From Thermohalobaculum sp039817245 (lineage in GTDB: Bacteria; Pseudomonadota; Alphaproteobacteria; Rhodobacterales; Rhodobacteraceae), in NCBI GenBank assembly GCA_039817245.1, contig JBCBWF010000027.1:1-25564 (forward strand): a DNA stretch of 25,564 nucleotides, given 5' to 3'. Under the pieces are notes generated by a model. It worked only from the letters and a program-made list of their open reading frames with translations, ran no database searches and was not told the origin of the DNA. Positions 1 through 7,261 of the stretch are shown here, in pieces. The translations under genes and the position numbers were made by a program. Position 1 is the stretch's first letter. Every line of letters starts with the position of its first letter.

Positions 1-1
1 G

Positions 2-556
2 CAGGAGATCGCGCTGGCGATCGAGGCCGCGATGGCCTTCGGCACCGGGCATCACGCCACCACGCAGGGCTGTCTCTGGCTGATCGACGATCTCGCGCGC
101 CGCGGCCTGCGCCCCCGCCGGGTGGCCGATATCGGCTGCGGCACGGGCGTGCTCGCGATGGCCTCGGTGCGGCGCTGGCGGGTGCGGGCGGTGGCCGGCG
201 ATATCGACCCGGTCGCGGCCGAGACCGCGCGGGCCAATGCGCGCGCCAACGGCGCCCATCCCTGGATGCGCGCGGTCACCGCGCCCGGCTTCCGGCACGC
301 GGCCTTCACGCGCAGCGCGCCCTATCAGCTCGTGCTGGCGAACATCCTCGCGGCGCCGCTCAAGCGGCTCGCGCCGGAGATCGCGCGGCATCTCTCGCCG
401 GGCGGGCATGCGGTGCTGTCGGGATTGCTGTCGTCCCAGGCGCCGGGGGTGGAGGCGGTGTTCCGCGCCCACGGATTTGCGCGCGTGCGGCGCTGGCGGA
501 TCGGGGAGTGGACGAGCCTGCTGCTCGTGCGCCGCGGGCGTCTGCCGCTGCGGTGA
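2..556 (+). CDS. prmA: Ribosomal protein L11 methyltransferase, C-terminal part (5' end outside window)
   Basis: This is the SAM-dependent methyltransferase domain of PrmA, which methylates ribosomal protein L11 in the cytoplasm. The reading frame is open from base 2 and runs through the in-frame ATG at 32, so the true start lies left of the window. Visible landmarks are the PrmA-type AMAFGTGHHATT segment (ATG at 32), the SAM-binding motif DIGCGTGVLAMA (about 124-160), the acidic D-I-D at the end of the next strand, and the ANILAAPL motif, which corresponds to the catalytic NPP-like loop of this family. About 184 codons are present, which fits loss of the N-terminal substrate-recognition domain. 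The gene is convergent with the DUF1127 gene, and a GC-rich hairpin starts inside its stop codon. Identification is firm. Confidence 0.93.
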   Translation, partial: QEIALAIEAAMAFGTGHHATTQGCLWLIDDLARRGLRPRRVADIGCGTGVLAMASVRRWRVRAVAGDIDPVAAETARANARANGAHPWMRAVTAPGFRHAAFTRSAPYQLVLANILAAPLKRLAPEIARHLSPGGHAVLSGLLSSQAPGVEAVFRAHGFARVRRWRIGEWTSLLLVRRGRLPLR

Positions 557-580
557 GCGCCCCGCTCGGGGGGGGCGCTC
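555..580 (+). terminator. GC-rich hairpin at the end of prmA
   Basis: A perfect 9-bp inverted repeat (GAGCGCCCC at 555-563, GGGGCGCTC at 572-580) overlaps the prmA stop codon. It is followed by only a short T-poor stretch (GGCTTTCG), so it is a plausible but non-classical terminator. Confidence 0.5.
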
Positions 581-594
581 GGCTTTCGTCGGGG

Positions 595-619
595 CTCGTA
601 AATTTGTTTTCTTTACGAG
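595..619. repeat. AT-rich dyad between convergent prmA and DUF1127 gene
   Basis: CTCGTAAA (595-602) and TTTACGAG (612-619) form a perfect 8-bp inverted repeat around the T-rich loop TTTGTTTTC. The patch is conspicuously AT-rich for this chromosome and lies between two converging genes. It could act as a terminator hairpin in either direction, or be a protein-binding dyad. Seen directly; function inferred. Confidence 0.5.
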
Positions 620-655
620 TTAATTGCCCCGCCTTTTTGCGCGTTTCAGGCGCGC

Positions 656-871
656 TCAGCGCAGGCCCTTCGCCGCGATTTCCTCGATGTCCATCGGCGC
701 GAGGCCGATATCTTCGAGCTGCTCGGGGCTCAGCTTGCGCAGGGCCGCAGCGGTGCGCTGGGCGGAGATGTAGGCATCGACGCGGGCGTTCACACCGCGC
801 ACGGCATCGACGATCTGGTGCACCGTGATCGCACCGAAGGGCAGGGTCTGGGTCTTAAGGGCGTGTGCCAT
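656..871 (-). CDS. DUF1127 family small protein
   Basis: A 71-residue protein whose C-terminal half (LRKLSPEQLEDIGLAPMDIE) has the pattern of the DUF1127 / YjiS-like family. These are short proteins common in alphaproteobacteria, and some members elsewhere have been linked to RNA-related and phosphate or stress phenotypes. The ATG at 871 is preferred over the longer frame back to 940 because AGGAG lies 8 nt upstream and the extra residues look non-coding. The gene diverges from ruvC across about 245 bp and converges on prmA. No signal peptide or membrane segment is evident. The family call is good; the molecular role here is unknown. Confidence 0.8.
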   Translation of the reverse strand: MAHALKTQTLPFGAITVHQIVDAVRGVNARVDAYISAQRTAAALRKLSPEQLEDIGLAPMDIEEIAAKGLR

Positions 872-985
872 GTCGGGTACTCCTGAAAGCATGTCTCGGC
901 GGATCATCCGGCCGTCTGACGCGATAGATGGAGTGCCCAATGCGTGTGCACAAATGCTCTAAGCTCATGCCCGCCATGCGCTTTT

Positions 986-1000
986 TGCAACTGTGTTGCA
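986..1000. promoter_or_regulatory. Dyad TGCAAC-N3-GTTGCA in the divergent DUF1127/ruvC region
   Basis: A perfect 6-bp inverted repeat with a 3-bp spacer lies between the two divergent start codons (871 and 1117). Size and position suit a repressor or activator operator. No regulator is identified, and it does not match the alphaproteobacterial LexA box GTTC-N7-GTTC. Confidence 0.35.
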
Positions 1001-1116
1001 GCGCAGATTCGCGACGTCCGAATGCGCGAAAGCGACACGGCGCCGCGCTTTCGCCATGGTTCACGTTCCCCTTTCGTGCTAGCCGTTGCTAAAGTGCTTC
1101 GAAACGGGAGAAATCC

Positions 1117-1623
1117 ATGCGCGTCATCGGCTTCGATCCGGGACTTCAGCGGACCGGCTGGGGCGTGGTGGACATCGCGGGGAGCCGACTCACCCATGTG
1201 GCCAACGGCGTCGTGAGCTCCGGCGCGGGCACTCTTGCAGAACGCCTCTGCCGCCTCCACGCGGGCCTCGTCGCGGTGCTGGAGGCCTGGTCGCCGGAGA
1301 CCGCCGCGGTCGAGCACACCTTCGTCAACAAGGATGCCGCGGGCACCCTCAAGCTCGGCCAGGCGCGCGCCATGGCGCTCCTCGCGCCGGCCCAGGCCGG
1401 CATCGCCGTGGCCGAATACGCGCCCAACGCAGTGAAGAAGGCCGTGGTCGGCGTCGGCCATGCGGACAAGCGGCAGATCGCCCATATGGTGGGTCTGCTC
1501 CTTCCCGGCGCAAAACTTGGGGGGCCAGACGCAGCCGACGCCCTTGCAATCGCCATCTGCCATGCCTGGAGCGCGGGGGCCGCCGCCCGGCGCAGCGCCG
1601 CGCTCGCCACGGGCCGCGCATGA
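1117..1623 (+). CDS. ruvC: Crossover junction endodeoxyribonuclease RuvC
   Basis: RuvC is the Holliday-junction resolvase that cuts junctions symmetrically with RuvAB in recombinational repair. The 168-residue product has the family's normal length. The four acidic catalytic residues sit at the same numbers as in the E. coli protein: D7 in GFDPG, E66 in AAVEHTF, and D138 and D141 in GGPDAADALA. The ATG at 1117 follows a GGGAG-type site (CGGGAGAAATCC). The stop codon overlaps the ruvA start (ATGA), implying translational coupling in a ruvCAB operon. No LexA-type GTTC-N7-GTTC box was found upstream, so SOS control is not shown by the sequence. Confidence 0.97.
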   Translation: MRVIGFDPGLQRTGWGVVDIAGSRLTHVANGVVSSGAGTLAERLCRLHAGLVAVLEAWSPETAAVEHTFVNKDAAGTLKLGQARAMALLAPAQAGIAVAEYAPNAVKKAVVGVGHADKRQIAHMVGLLLPGAKLGGPDAADALAIAICHAWSAGAAARRSAALATGRA

Positions 1624-2297
1624 TCGGCAAGCTCACCGGGCGGGTGGATTACGTGGCCGAGGACCACGCGCTGATCGAGGCCGCCGGCGTGGGCTACGTG
1701 GTCCACTGTGCCGCCAGCACCCTCGCCCGCCTCACCCCCGGCGCCCCGGCCGCGCTCTATACCGAGCTTGTCGTGCGCGAGGATCTCATGCAGCTTTTCG
1801 GCTTTCCCAGCCTCGAGGAGCGCGAATGGCACCGGCTGCTGACTTCCGTGCAGGGGGTCGGCGCGCGCGTCTCGCTCGCCATGCTCGGCGCGCTGGGGCC
1901 GGACGGGGTCGCCCGCGCCCTCGCGCTCGGCGACGCCACAGCGCTCCGCCGCGCTCCCGGGGTGGGCCCGAAGCTCGCCGCGCGGATCAGCAACGAGCTG
2001 AAGGGCCGCGCGCCCGAGCCCATCCTCCGCCGCGCAGGCGCCGCCGCCGTGCCGCCGCCGGAGCCCGCCGGGATGCCCCCAGAAGCCCCCTTGGAGGCGC
2101 CCGTGGGCACCGCTCCGCCGCCCGCCGTACTGCCCGCTGGCCAGGCGGAAGTGGACGCGCTCTCCGCCCTCCTCAATCTCGGCTTCGACCGAGCCGAGGC
2201 GGGGCAGGCGGTGCTGGAGGCCGCCGCCGCTGCGCCCGCCGCCGAGGCGCCCGCGCTGATCCGCACGGCCCTGCGCGCCCTCGCGCCGAAGGATTGA
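1620..2297 (+). CDS. ruvA: Holliday junction ATP-dependent DNA helicase subunit RuvA
   Basis: RuvA binds four-way junctions as a tetramer and loads the RuvB motor. The 225-residue protein starts with the typical MIGKLTGRV strand. It has two helix-hairpin-helix motifs, at about residues 77-90 (QGVGARVSLAMLG) and 112-127 (APGVGPKLAARISNEL). These are followed by a long Pro/Ala linker (about 131-175) and a C-terminal domain III (about 176-225) that would contact RuvB. The ATG at 1620 overlaps the ruvC stop by four bases. The linker is Pro/Ala-rich and domain III is unusually Ala-rich, consistent with the high GC content. The next gene, ruvB, starts 7 nt after the stop. Confidence 0.96.
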   Translation: MIGKLTGRVDYVAEDHALIEAAGVGYVVHCAASTLARLTPGAPAALYTELVVREDLMQLFGFPSLEEREWHRLLTSVQGVGARVSLAMLGALGPDGVARALALGDATALRRAPGVGPKLAARISNELKGRAPEPILRRAGAAAVPPPEPAGMPPEAPLEAPVGTAPPPAVLPAGQAEVDALSALLNLGFDRAEAGQAVLEAAAAAPAAEAPALIRTALRALAPKD

Positions 2298-2304
2298 GCC
2301 CGCC

Positions 2305-3354
2305 ATGACGGACCCCAACCCCCTGAACCTTCATCGCAATCCGGAACTCGACCCCGAGGACCGGCCCGAGGATGCCGCCGCCCGCGCCCTCCGCCCCGAG
2401 ACCCTCTCGGACTTCACCGGCCAGCCCGAGGCGCGCGCCAATCTCGCTGTCTTCATCGAGGCCGCGCGCCGCCGGGGCGAGGCGATGGACCACCTCCTGC
2501 TCTACGGCCCCCCCGGCCTCGGCAAGACCACGCTCGCCCAGATCGTCGCGCGCGAGCTCGGGGTGAACTTCCGCATGACCTCCGGCCCAGTGCTCGCCAA
2601 GGCCGGCGATCTCGCCGCCGTGCTCACCAATCTCGAGGCGCGCGACGTCCTCTTCATCGACGAGATCCACCGCCTCTCGCCGGTCGTCGAGGAGATCCTC
2701 TATCCCGCGCTCGAGGATTTCGAGCTCGACCTCGTGATCGGGGAGGGGCCGGCCGCACGCACCGTGCGCATCGATCTCGCCCCCTTCACGCTGGTCGGCG
2801 CCACCACCCGCCTCGGCCTCCTCACCACGCCGCTGCGGGACCGTTTCGGCATCCCCGTGCGTCTCGAATTCTACTCGGCGGAGGATCTCGGCCGCATCGT
2901 CGCGCGCGCCGCCGGGCTCATGGGCCTGCGCGCCGAGCCCGACGGGGTGGCCGAGATCGCCCGGCGCGCGCGCGGCACGCCGCGCATTGCCGGCCGGCTC
3001 CTGCGCCGCGTCGCCGATTTCGCGCTGGTGGAGACCGAGGGGCATGTGACGCGCGCGCTGGCCGACCGCGCGCTCGCCCGCCTCGGCGTGGACGGGCTGG
3101 GCCTCGACGGTGCGGACCGGCGCTATCTCTCTGCAATGGCAGAACATTATGGCGGCGGCCCGGTGGGGGTGGAGACGCTGGCGGCCGTCCTCTCCGAGGC
3201 CCGCGACGCCATCGAGGAGGTCATCGAGCCCTATCTCATGCAATCGGGCCTCGTGGCGCGCACCCCGCGCGGGCGCATCCTCACCGAGGGCGCCTGGCGC
3301 CATCTCGGCCTCACCCCGCCGCCCCGCACGCAGCAGGAACTCTTCGAGGACTGA
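2305..3354 (+). CDS. ruvB: Holliday junction branch migration ATPase RuvB
   Basis: RuvB is the AAA+ hexameric motor that drives branch migration with RuvA. The 349-residue product shows Walker A GPPGLGKTT (residues 68-76), Walker B FIDEIH (117-122), a sensor-1 GATTR (165-169), the arginine-finger region PLRDRFG (about 176-182), and a C-terminal winged-helix domain (about 265-340). Length and motif spacing are typical. It is the last gene of the ruvCAB cluster; the next gene begins about 100 bp downstream. The Shine-Dalgarno site is weak, so coupling to ruvA translation is likely. Confidence 0.97.
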   Translation: MTDPNPLNLHRNPELDPEDRPEDAAARALRPETLSDFTGQPEARANLAVFIEAARRRGEAMDHLLLYGPPGLGKTTLAQIVARELGVNFRMTSGPVLAKAGDLAAVLTNLEARDVLFIDEIHRLSPVVEEILYPALEDFELDLVIGEGPAARTVRIDLAPFTLVGATTRLGLLTTPLRDRFGIPVRLEFYSAEDLGRIVARAAGLMGLRAEPDGVAEIARRARGTPRIAGRLLRRVADFALVETEGHVTRALADRALARLGVDGLGLDGADRRYLSAMAEHYGGGPVGVETLAAVLSEARDAIEEVIEPYLMQSGLVARTPRGRILTEGAWRHLGLTPPPRTQQELFED

Positions 3355-3452
3355 GCCTGCCGAGCGCCTGTCTGTGATTTCGCTCACACTTGGGAACCCG
3401 GACATGGTGGTACGGAGTTTCAAGCATTGTGGATGCGTGTGATGGGGGGGCG

Positions 3453-4148
3453 ATGGAAGATCAGGCGAGCCCGTGTGCCGGAACCAGCACCGCCGAGCGG
3501 GTGGAGGCCCTCTTTACCCGCTCGGACGGCGCCTTTCGCTTTGCGCGCTGGGGCCGGGCGCTGGCCCCGGCCTATTTCGGCATCGATCCCGGCGGCGAAT
3601 ACCTCTTCCGCGAGGCGCTGGGCGCTGTCACCGGCCTCGGCGGGCTCGATCTCGTGGACGAGGATCCCGAGCTCGGCGCCAACGCGCTCCACTTCTTCTG
3701 CCGCGACTGGTCGGAGCTGCGCGCGGTGCCGGGGCTCGACCGGCTGGTGCCCGATCGCGACCGGCTGCTGACCGTGCTGGCCGCCAGCGGCGCGAACCAG
3801 TACCGCATCTTCGGCTTCGAGCCGGACAGCGCGGGCGCCCCCGGCGCCATCCGGATCGCCATCACGCTGATCCGCTACGACGCCGATCTCGGCCGACTGC
3901 CCGCGCAGGTGCTCGCCATGAGCCAGTGCGTGCAGTCGCTCCTGCTCTGGTCCGACCATGCCTTCACCGCCGAGAGCCCGGTGGCCGAAAGCCCCACGGC
4001 GGTGCTGAAAGCGGGCGGGCGGAGCATCGTAAAGCCCTGGTACCAGGCGCTTATCCGTGCGGCCTACGATCCCGCCCTGCCCTGCGCGAACGACAATGCG
4101 GCCCATGCCGGGCGGATCGCCGCGCGCATGCCGGCGGCCGGGATCTGA
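3453..4148 (+). CDS. Conserved-looking hypothetical protein between ruvB and ybgC
   Basis: A 231-residue protein that I do not recognise as a named family. The ATG at 3453 is chosen because it follows a G-rich stretch (GGGGGG, 2 nt away). The frame extends up to 3390, but those residues look unlike a protein start. The product is soluble-looking, with no signal peptide or transmembrane segment, an acidic middle (LVDEDPEL), aromatic patches such as FFCRDWSEL and WYQALIRAAYDPALPCANDN, and two cysteines in the C-terminal half. Codon use matches its neighbours. It lies between ruvB and ybgC in the same direction. I recall an unnamed ORF here in related Rhodobacterales, which suggests conservation but gives no function. 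Confidence 0.75.
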   Translation: MEDQASPCAGTSTAERVEALFTRSDGAFRFARWGRALAPAYFGIDPGGEYLFREALGAVTGLGGLDLVDEDPELGANALHFFCRDWSELRAVPGLDRLVPDRDRLLTVLAASGANQYRIFGFEPDSAGAPGAIRIAITLIRYDADLGRLPAQVLAMSQCVQSLLLWSDHAFTAESPVAESPTAVLKAGGRSIVKPWYQALIRAAYDPALPCANDNAAHAGRIAARMPAAGI

Positions 4149-4188
4149 GGGTTGCGGCCCGGGGCCCCGGCGAGGCAGAGGAGGGCGC

Positions 4189-4638
4189 ATGACACGCAAG
4201 CTCGCCGCCCCCGCCGCGCCCGATCCCACGGCCGTGCATCGCCACCCGGTCCGCGTCTACTACGAGGACACGGATCTCGCTGGCATCGTCTACCACGCCA
4301 ACTATCTGCGGTTTATCGAGCGGGGGCGAACCGAGGCGCTGCGGGCCGCCGGGCTCGATCAGGGGCGGCTGAAGGCGGAGGCGGGGCTCGTCTTCGTGGT
4401 GCACCGCATCGAGGCCGACTTCCTGGTGCCGGCGCGTTTCGACGATGCGCTGGTGGTCGAGACATGCGTGACCGAGAAGAAGCGTGCGTCGCTTACCATG
4501 ATGCAGACGGTGATGCGGGAGGCCTCGGCGCTCTTCCGCGCCCGTGTGCGGCTTGCCTGTATGGATGCGGAGGGCCGGCCTGTGCGTCTGCCGGCCGAGA
4601 TGGAAGAGGCGCTCGCGCGGCTCGGAATCGGCCCCTAA
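4189..4638 (+). CDS. ybgC: Tol-Pal associated acyl-CoA thioesterase YbgC
   Basis: A 149-residue hot-dog-fold thioesterase of the YbgC/4-hydroxybenzoyl-CoA type that hydrolyses acyl-CoA or acyl-ACP thioesters in the cytoplasm. The family signature is clear in YYEDTDLAGIVYHANYL (residues 24-40), with the catalytic aspartate at D29 and H36 seven residues on, as in E. coli YbgC. The ATG at 4189 has GAGGAGGG just upstream. It precedes tolQRAB-pal, its standard genomic partner, with a 121-bp gap before tolQ. That gap may hold a separate tol promoter, though none is convincing. Confidence 0.94.
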   Translation: MTRKLAAPAAPDPTAVHRHPVRVYYEDTDLAGIVYHANYLRFIERGRTEALRAAGLDQGRLKAEAGLVFVVHRIEADFLVPARFDDALVVETCVTEKKRASLTMMQTVMREASALFRARVRLACMDAEGRPVRLPAEMEEALARLGIGP

Positions 4639-4759
4639 TCCCCTGTTAATCTTTCGCGCAATGCGGCATAAGAGAGACAGGCCGGCGCACCGGCAGGAGC
4701 CCCGGCAAACCAGGGCCGAGATCCGGGCGCCGCAGAGGCCATGAGGCGGAGGCAGGATC

Positions 4760-5542
4760 GTGGGCTTGGAGGCGATCGCGCTGGGCGCGCAGGCGCTGGC
4801 GCAGGGCGTAGACCTGGTGCAGGGAACGGAGCTGGCGCCGCCCGCGGGGGCGGAGGTGCCGGATTTCTCCGTCATGGGGCTGTTCCTGAAGGCGGGACCG
4901 GTGGTGCAGGCGGTGATCCTGCTCCTGGTGGCGGCGTCTTTCTGGTCCTGGGCCATCATCATCGAAAAGGCGTTGCAGTTCCGCCGGTTCACGCGGGAGC
5001 GCACGGAGTTCGAGGCGGATTTCTGGTCCGGCGCCTCGCTGGAGGATCTCTACGCCCGCATCGGCGCGGATCCGGCGACGCCCTCGGAGCGGGTCTTCGT
5101 CGCCGGCATGGTGGAGTGGAGCCGCTCGCTCACGCCGGAGGCCGGGCTCATCCCCGGCACGCAGGCGCGGGTGGAGCGCGCGATGGGCGTCGCCATCCAG
5201 CGCGAGGGCGAGCGGATCGGGGAGCGGCTGAACTTTCTCGCCACCACCGGTGCCGTCGCCCCCTTCGTGGGCCTCTTCGGCACGGTCTGGGGCATCAAGA
5301 CCAGCTTCGAGGCCATTGCGCTGCAGCAGAATACCAATCTCGCCGTCGTGGCGCCCGGCATCGCGGAGGCGCTCTTCGCCACGGCGCTGGGCCTGCTGGC
5401 GGCCATCCCAGCGGTGATCGCCTATAACCGGCTGCTGACGGAGGCGGACCGGCTGACCGGCGCGCTCGACGCCTTCGCGGACGAGTTCTCCACCATCCTC
5501 GGCCGCCAGATCGACCGCGCCGCCGTCTCGAGGGTGCGCTGA
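4760..5542 (+). CDS. tolQ: Tol-Pal system protein TolQ (inner membrane proton-channel subunit)
   Basis: TolQ pairs with TolR to use the proton-motive force to energise TolA in envelope constriction and outer-membrane stability. The protein has 260 residues, longer than E. coli TolQ (230) because of a hydrophilic N-terminal extension of about 35 residues. Three transmembrane segments are visible at about 48-68, 158-180 and 196-222. The second and third carry the MotA/ExbB/TolQ signature (ATTGAVAPFVGLFGTVWG and VVAPGIAEALFATALGLLAA). The start is GTG at 4760, with GGAGG 8 nt upstream. The stop overlaps the tolR ATG by one base. Confidence 0.95.
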   Translation: MGLEAIALGAQALAQGVDLVQGTELAPPAGAEVPDFSVMGLFLKAGPVVQAVILLLVAASFWSWAIIIEKALQFRRFTRERTEFEADFWSGASLEDLYARIGADPATPSERVFVAGMVEWSRSLTPEAGLIPGTQARVERAMGVAIQREGERIGERLNFLATTGAVAPFVGLFGTVWGIKTSFEAIALQQNTNLAVVAPGIAEALFATALGLLAAIPAVIAYNRLLTEADRLTGALDAFADEFSTILGRQIDRAAVSRVR

Positions 5543-6003
5543 TGGCGATGGGCACCATGGGTGGGGCCGGCCCGGGCCGCGCGGCGCGGCGCCGCCGGGC
5601 TGCCGGCCGGCCGATGTCGGAGATCAACGTCACGCCCTTCGTGGACGTGATGCTGGTGCTCCTTATTATCTTCATGGTGGCGGCCCCGCTCCTGACGGTC
5701 GGTGTGCCGCTGGAGCTGCCGCGCAGCGACGCGCAGAGCCTGCCCGCCGAGCAGGAGACGCCGCTGACGGTGAGCATCGACCGCACCGGCACCGTGTTCC
5801 TGCAGGAGACCGCGGTGGAGGATGGCAGCCTGGTCGCGCGGCTCCGGGCGATCGCCGGAGAGCGGGCCGCCGAGCGTATCTACCTGCGGGCCGACGGTGC
5901 TCTCGGCTACGCGCGTGTGATGGAGGTGATGGGCACGCTCTCCTCCGCCGGCTTCACCAGCATCGCGCTGGTGACGGACCAGCGGAGCGACAGGGAGCAA
6001 TAA
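5542..6003 (+). CDS. tolR: Tol-Pal system protein TolR
   Basis: TolR is the ExbD/TolR-family partner of TolQ: a short cytoplasmic tail, one transmembrane helix and a periplasmic domain that interacts with peptidoglycan and TolA. The 153-residue product has an Arg-rich cytoplasmic segment (13-23), then the family core SEINVTPFVDVMLVLLIIFM. The membrane aspartate D35 matches the proton-relay residue (D23 in E. coli TolR). The periplasmic domain covers about 55-148. The ATG at 5542 overlaps the tolQ stop (TGATG). A second in-frame ATG lies 6 nt later, so the first codons are uncertain. Confidence 0.95.
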   Translation: MAMGTMGGAGPGRAARRRRAAGRPMSEINVTPFVDVMLVLLIIFMVAAPLLTVGVPLELPRSDAQSLPAEQETPLTVSIDRTGTVFLQETAVEDGSLVARLRAIAGERAAERIYLRADGALGYARVMEVMGTLSSAGFTSIALVTDQRSDREQ

Positions 6004-6061
6004 GCATGCGCGGGAGAACCCGGCCAGGGCCGGATCGGACGCAGGAGGCGCAAGGCAGGCG

Positions 6062-7261
6062 GTGAAACGCGGCGCCACGATCTCCGGCAGCGGGCATCTC
6101 GCCCTCGGCGCCTTCGCGCTTTGGGGCGGATGGCTGACGGCCGATCCGGATGCGCGGCCCATCGCGCTGAACGAGGTCGCCGTGATCAGCACGGCGGAGT
6201 ACGAGGCGCTGATCGCCACAGCGCCGGAGGAAGGTGCCGTTCCCGGTCTGCCCGCGGCGGCGCCCGAGCCCGCGCCCGAGACGCTGGAGCCCATCCCGGA
6301 GCAGCCGAGCGAGGAGGCCGAGCCGGAGCCCGAGACCGCCCTCCGCCCCGACGCCGCCGAGCCCGAGCCGACGCCCGAACCCGAGGCAGCGCCGGAGCCG
6401 GAGGTGGCCATCGCCCCGCCGCTCCGCCCCGTGCCCGAGGCGCCGGTGCGCCCGACCATCGCGGAGATCCCGAGCCCCGAGAGCGCGCCCCGCCTCGCCC
6501 CCCAGCCCGAGAGCCCGGCGCTGACCGAGCCGCTCCAGCCGCTGGCCTCGAACGCCGCGGCGGTGCCGGAGGCCACCCCGGAGGCCCCGCCCGTGGAGCC
6601 CGCCCCGCCGGAAGAGGCGCCCGAGCCCGAGCCGGAACCCGTCGCCGAGCCCGAACCGGAGACCGAGCCGGAGGAGGCCGAGGAGCAGCCCCCTGAGCCC
6701 GCCCCCTCGCTCGCCCCGGCCGTCGCCGCGATCCCGGCCGCGCGCCCCGCCGATCTGGCCGCGGCAGCACCCGAGAGCGGCCCCGCCGAGCCCCAGCGCC
6801 CGCAGGAGACCGAGACCGCCGAGGCCAAGCCCGACCCCGAGCCGAAGCGCGCGCCCCTGCCCGACAGCCAGCCGAAACCCGCCGCCGAGGCGGAGACCCG
6901 GCGCCCGGCCGGCGGGGCCGCCGTCTTCGCCCGCTCGATCACGCGCGGCGAGAAGGAGGGGCTCTCGCTCGGCATCAAGCGGTACTTCACCTACAACGGC
7001 AACCGCTCGGACCGGAGCCTGCAGGTCACCGTCGCGATCTCGCTCGACCAGCGCGGCCGGATCGTCGGCAATCCCACCGAGGTCCGCTCGAAGGGCAACA
7101 GCATCCCCAGCCGGCGCGCGCTGTTTCTTGCCGGCAGCCGCGCGCTGAAGCGCGCCGCCAGCGCCGGCGTCTTCGCCGCGCTCCCGGCCGAGAAGTACCA
7201 GGCATGGCGCGAGATCCATGTCACGTTCACGCCTGACGAGGAGGTTCTGTTTCCGTCATGA
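6062..7261 (+). CDS. tolA: Cell envelope protein TolA (Pro/Glu-rich, energy transducer)
   Basis: TolA spans the periplasm from an inner-membrane anchor to TolB/Pal. The 399-residue protein has a membrane anchor at about 10-26 (the SGHLALGAFALWGGWL region). A very long Pro/Glu/Ala-rich spacer covers about 55-285, and a globular C-terminal domain follows at about 290-395, with the expected VTVAISLDQRGRI strand pair and LPAEKYQAWREIHVTFTP ending. The GTG start at 6062 is supported by AGGAGG at 6043-6048 (long spacing) and the Rhodobacterales-like MKRGATISGSGH opening. The stop overlaps the tolB ATG (ATGA). The C-terminal domain has no cysteine; Tyr308 and Ala365 occupy the sites where I recall a conserved Cys pair. 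Confidence 0.9.
   Translation: MKRGATISGSGHLALGAFALWGGWLTADPDARPIALNEVAVISTAEYEALIATAPEEGAVPGLPAAAPEPAPETLEPIPEQPSEEAEPEPETALRPDAAEPEPTPEPEAAPEPEVAIAPPLRPVPEAPVRPTIAEIPSPESAPRLAPQPESPALTEPLQPLASNAAAVPEATPEAPPVEPAPPEEAPEPEPEPVAEPEPETEPEEAEEQPPEPAPSLAPAVAAIPAARPADLAAAAPESGPAEPQRPQETETAEAKPDPEPKRAPLPDSQPKPAAEAETRRPAGGAAVFARSITRGEKEGLSLGIKRYFTYNGNRSDRSLQVTVAISLDQRGRIVGNPTEVRSKGNSIPSRRALFLAGSRALKRAASAGVFAALPAEKYQAWREIHVTFTPDEEVLFPS

Noticed and set aside
1059..1068. GTTC-AC-GTTC before ruvC considered as an SOS (LexA) box
   Set aside because: The alphaproteobacterial LexA site needs seven bases between the GTTC half-sites; here there are two.
1086..1619. Open frame continuing upstream of ruvA (giving a 403-residue fusion-like ORF)
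   Set aside because: The upstream part overlaps ruvC in another frame and is low-complexity Arg/Gly. RuvA starts cleanly at 1620 with the family N-terminus and an ATGA overlap.
5422..6990. Minus-strand Ser/Gly-rich frame of 522 codons opposite tolR-tolA
   Set aside because: It is a shadow of the Pro/Glu-rich tolA repeat, with low-complexity composition, no ribosome site and no recognisable domain.
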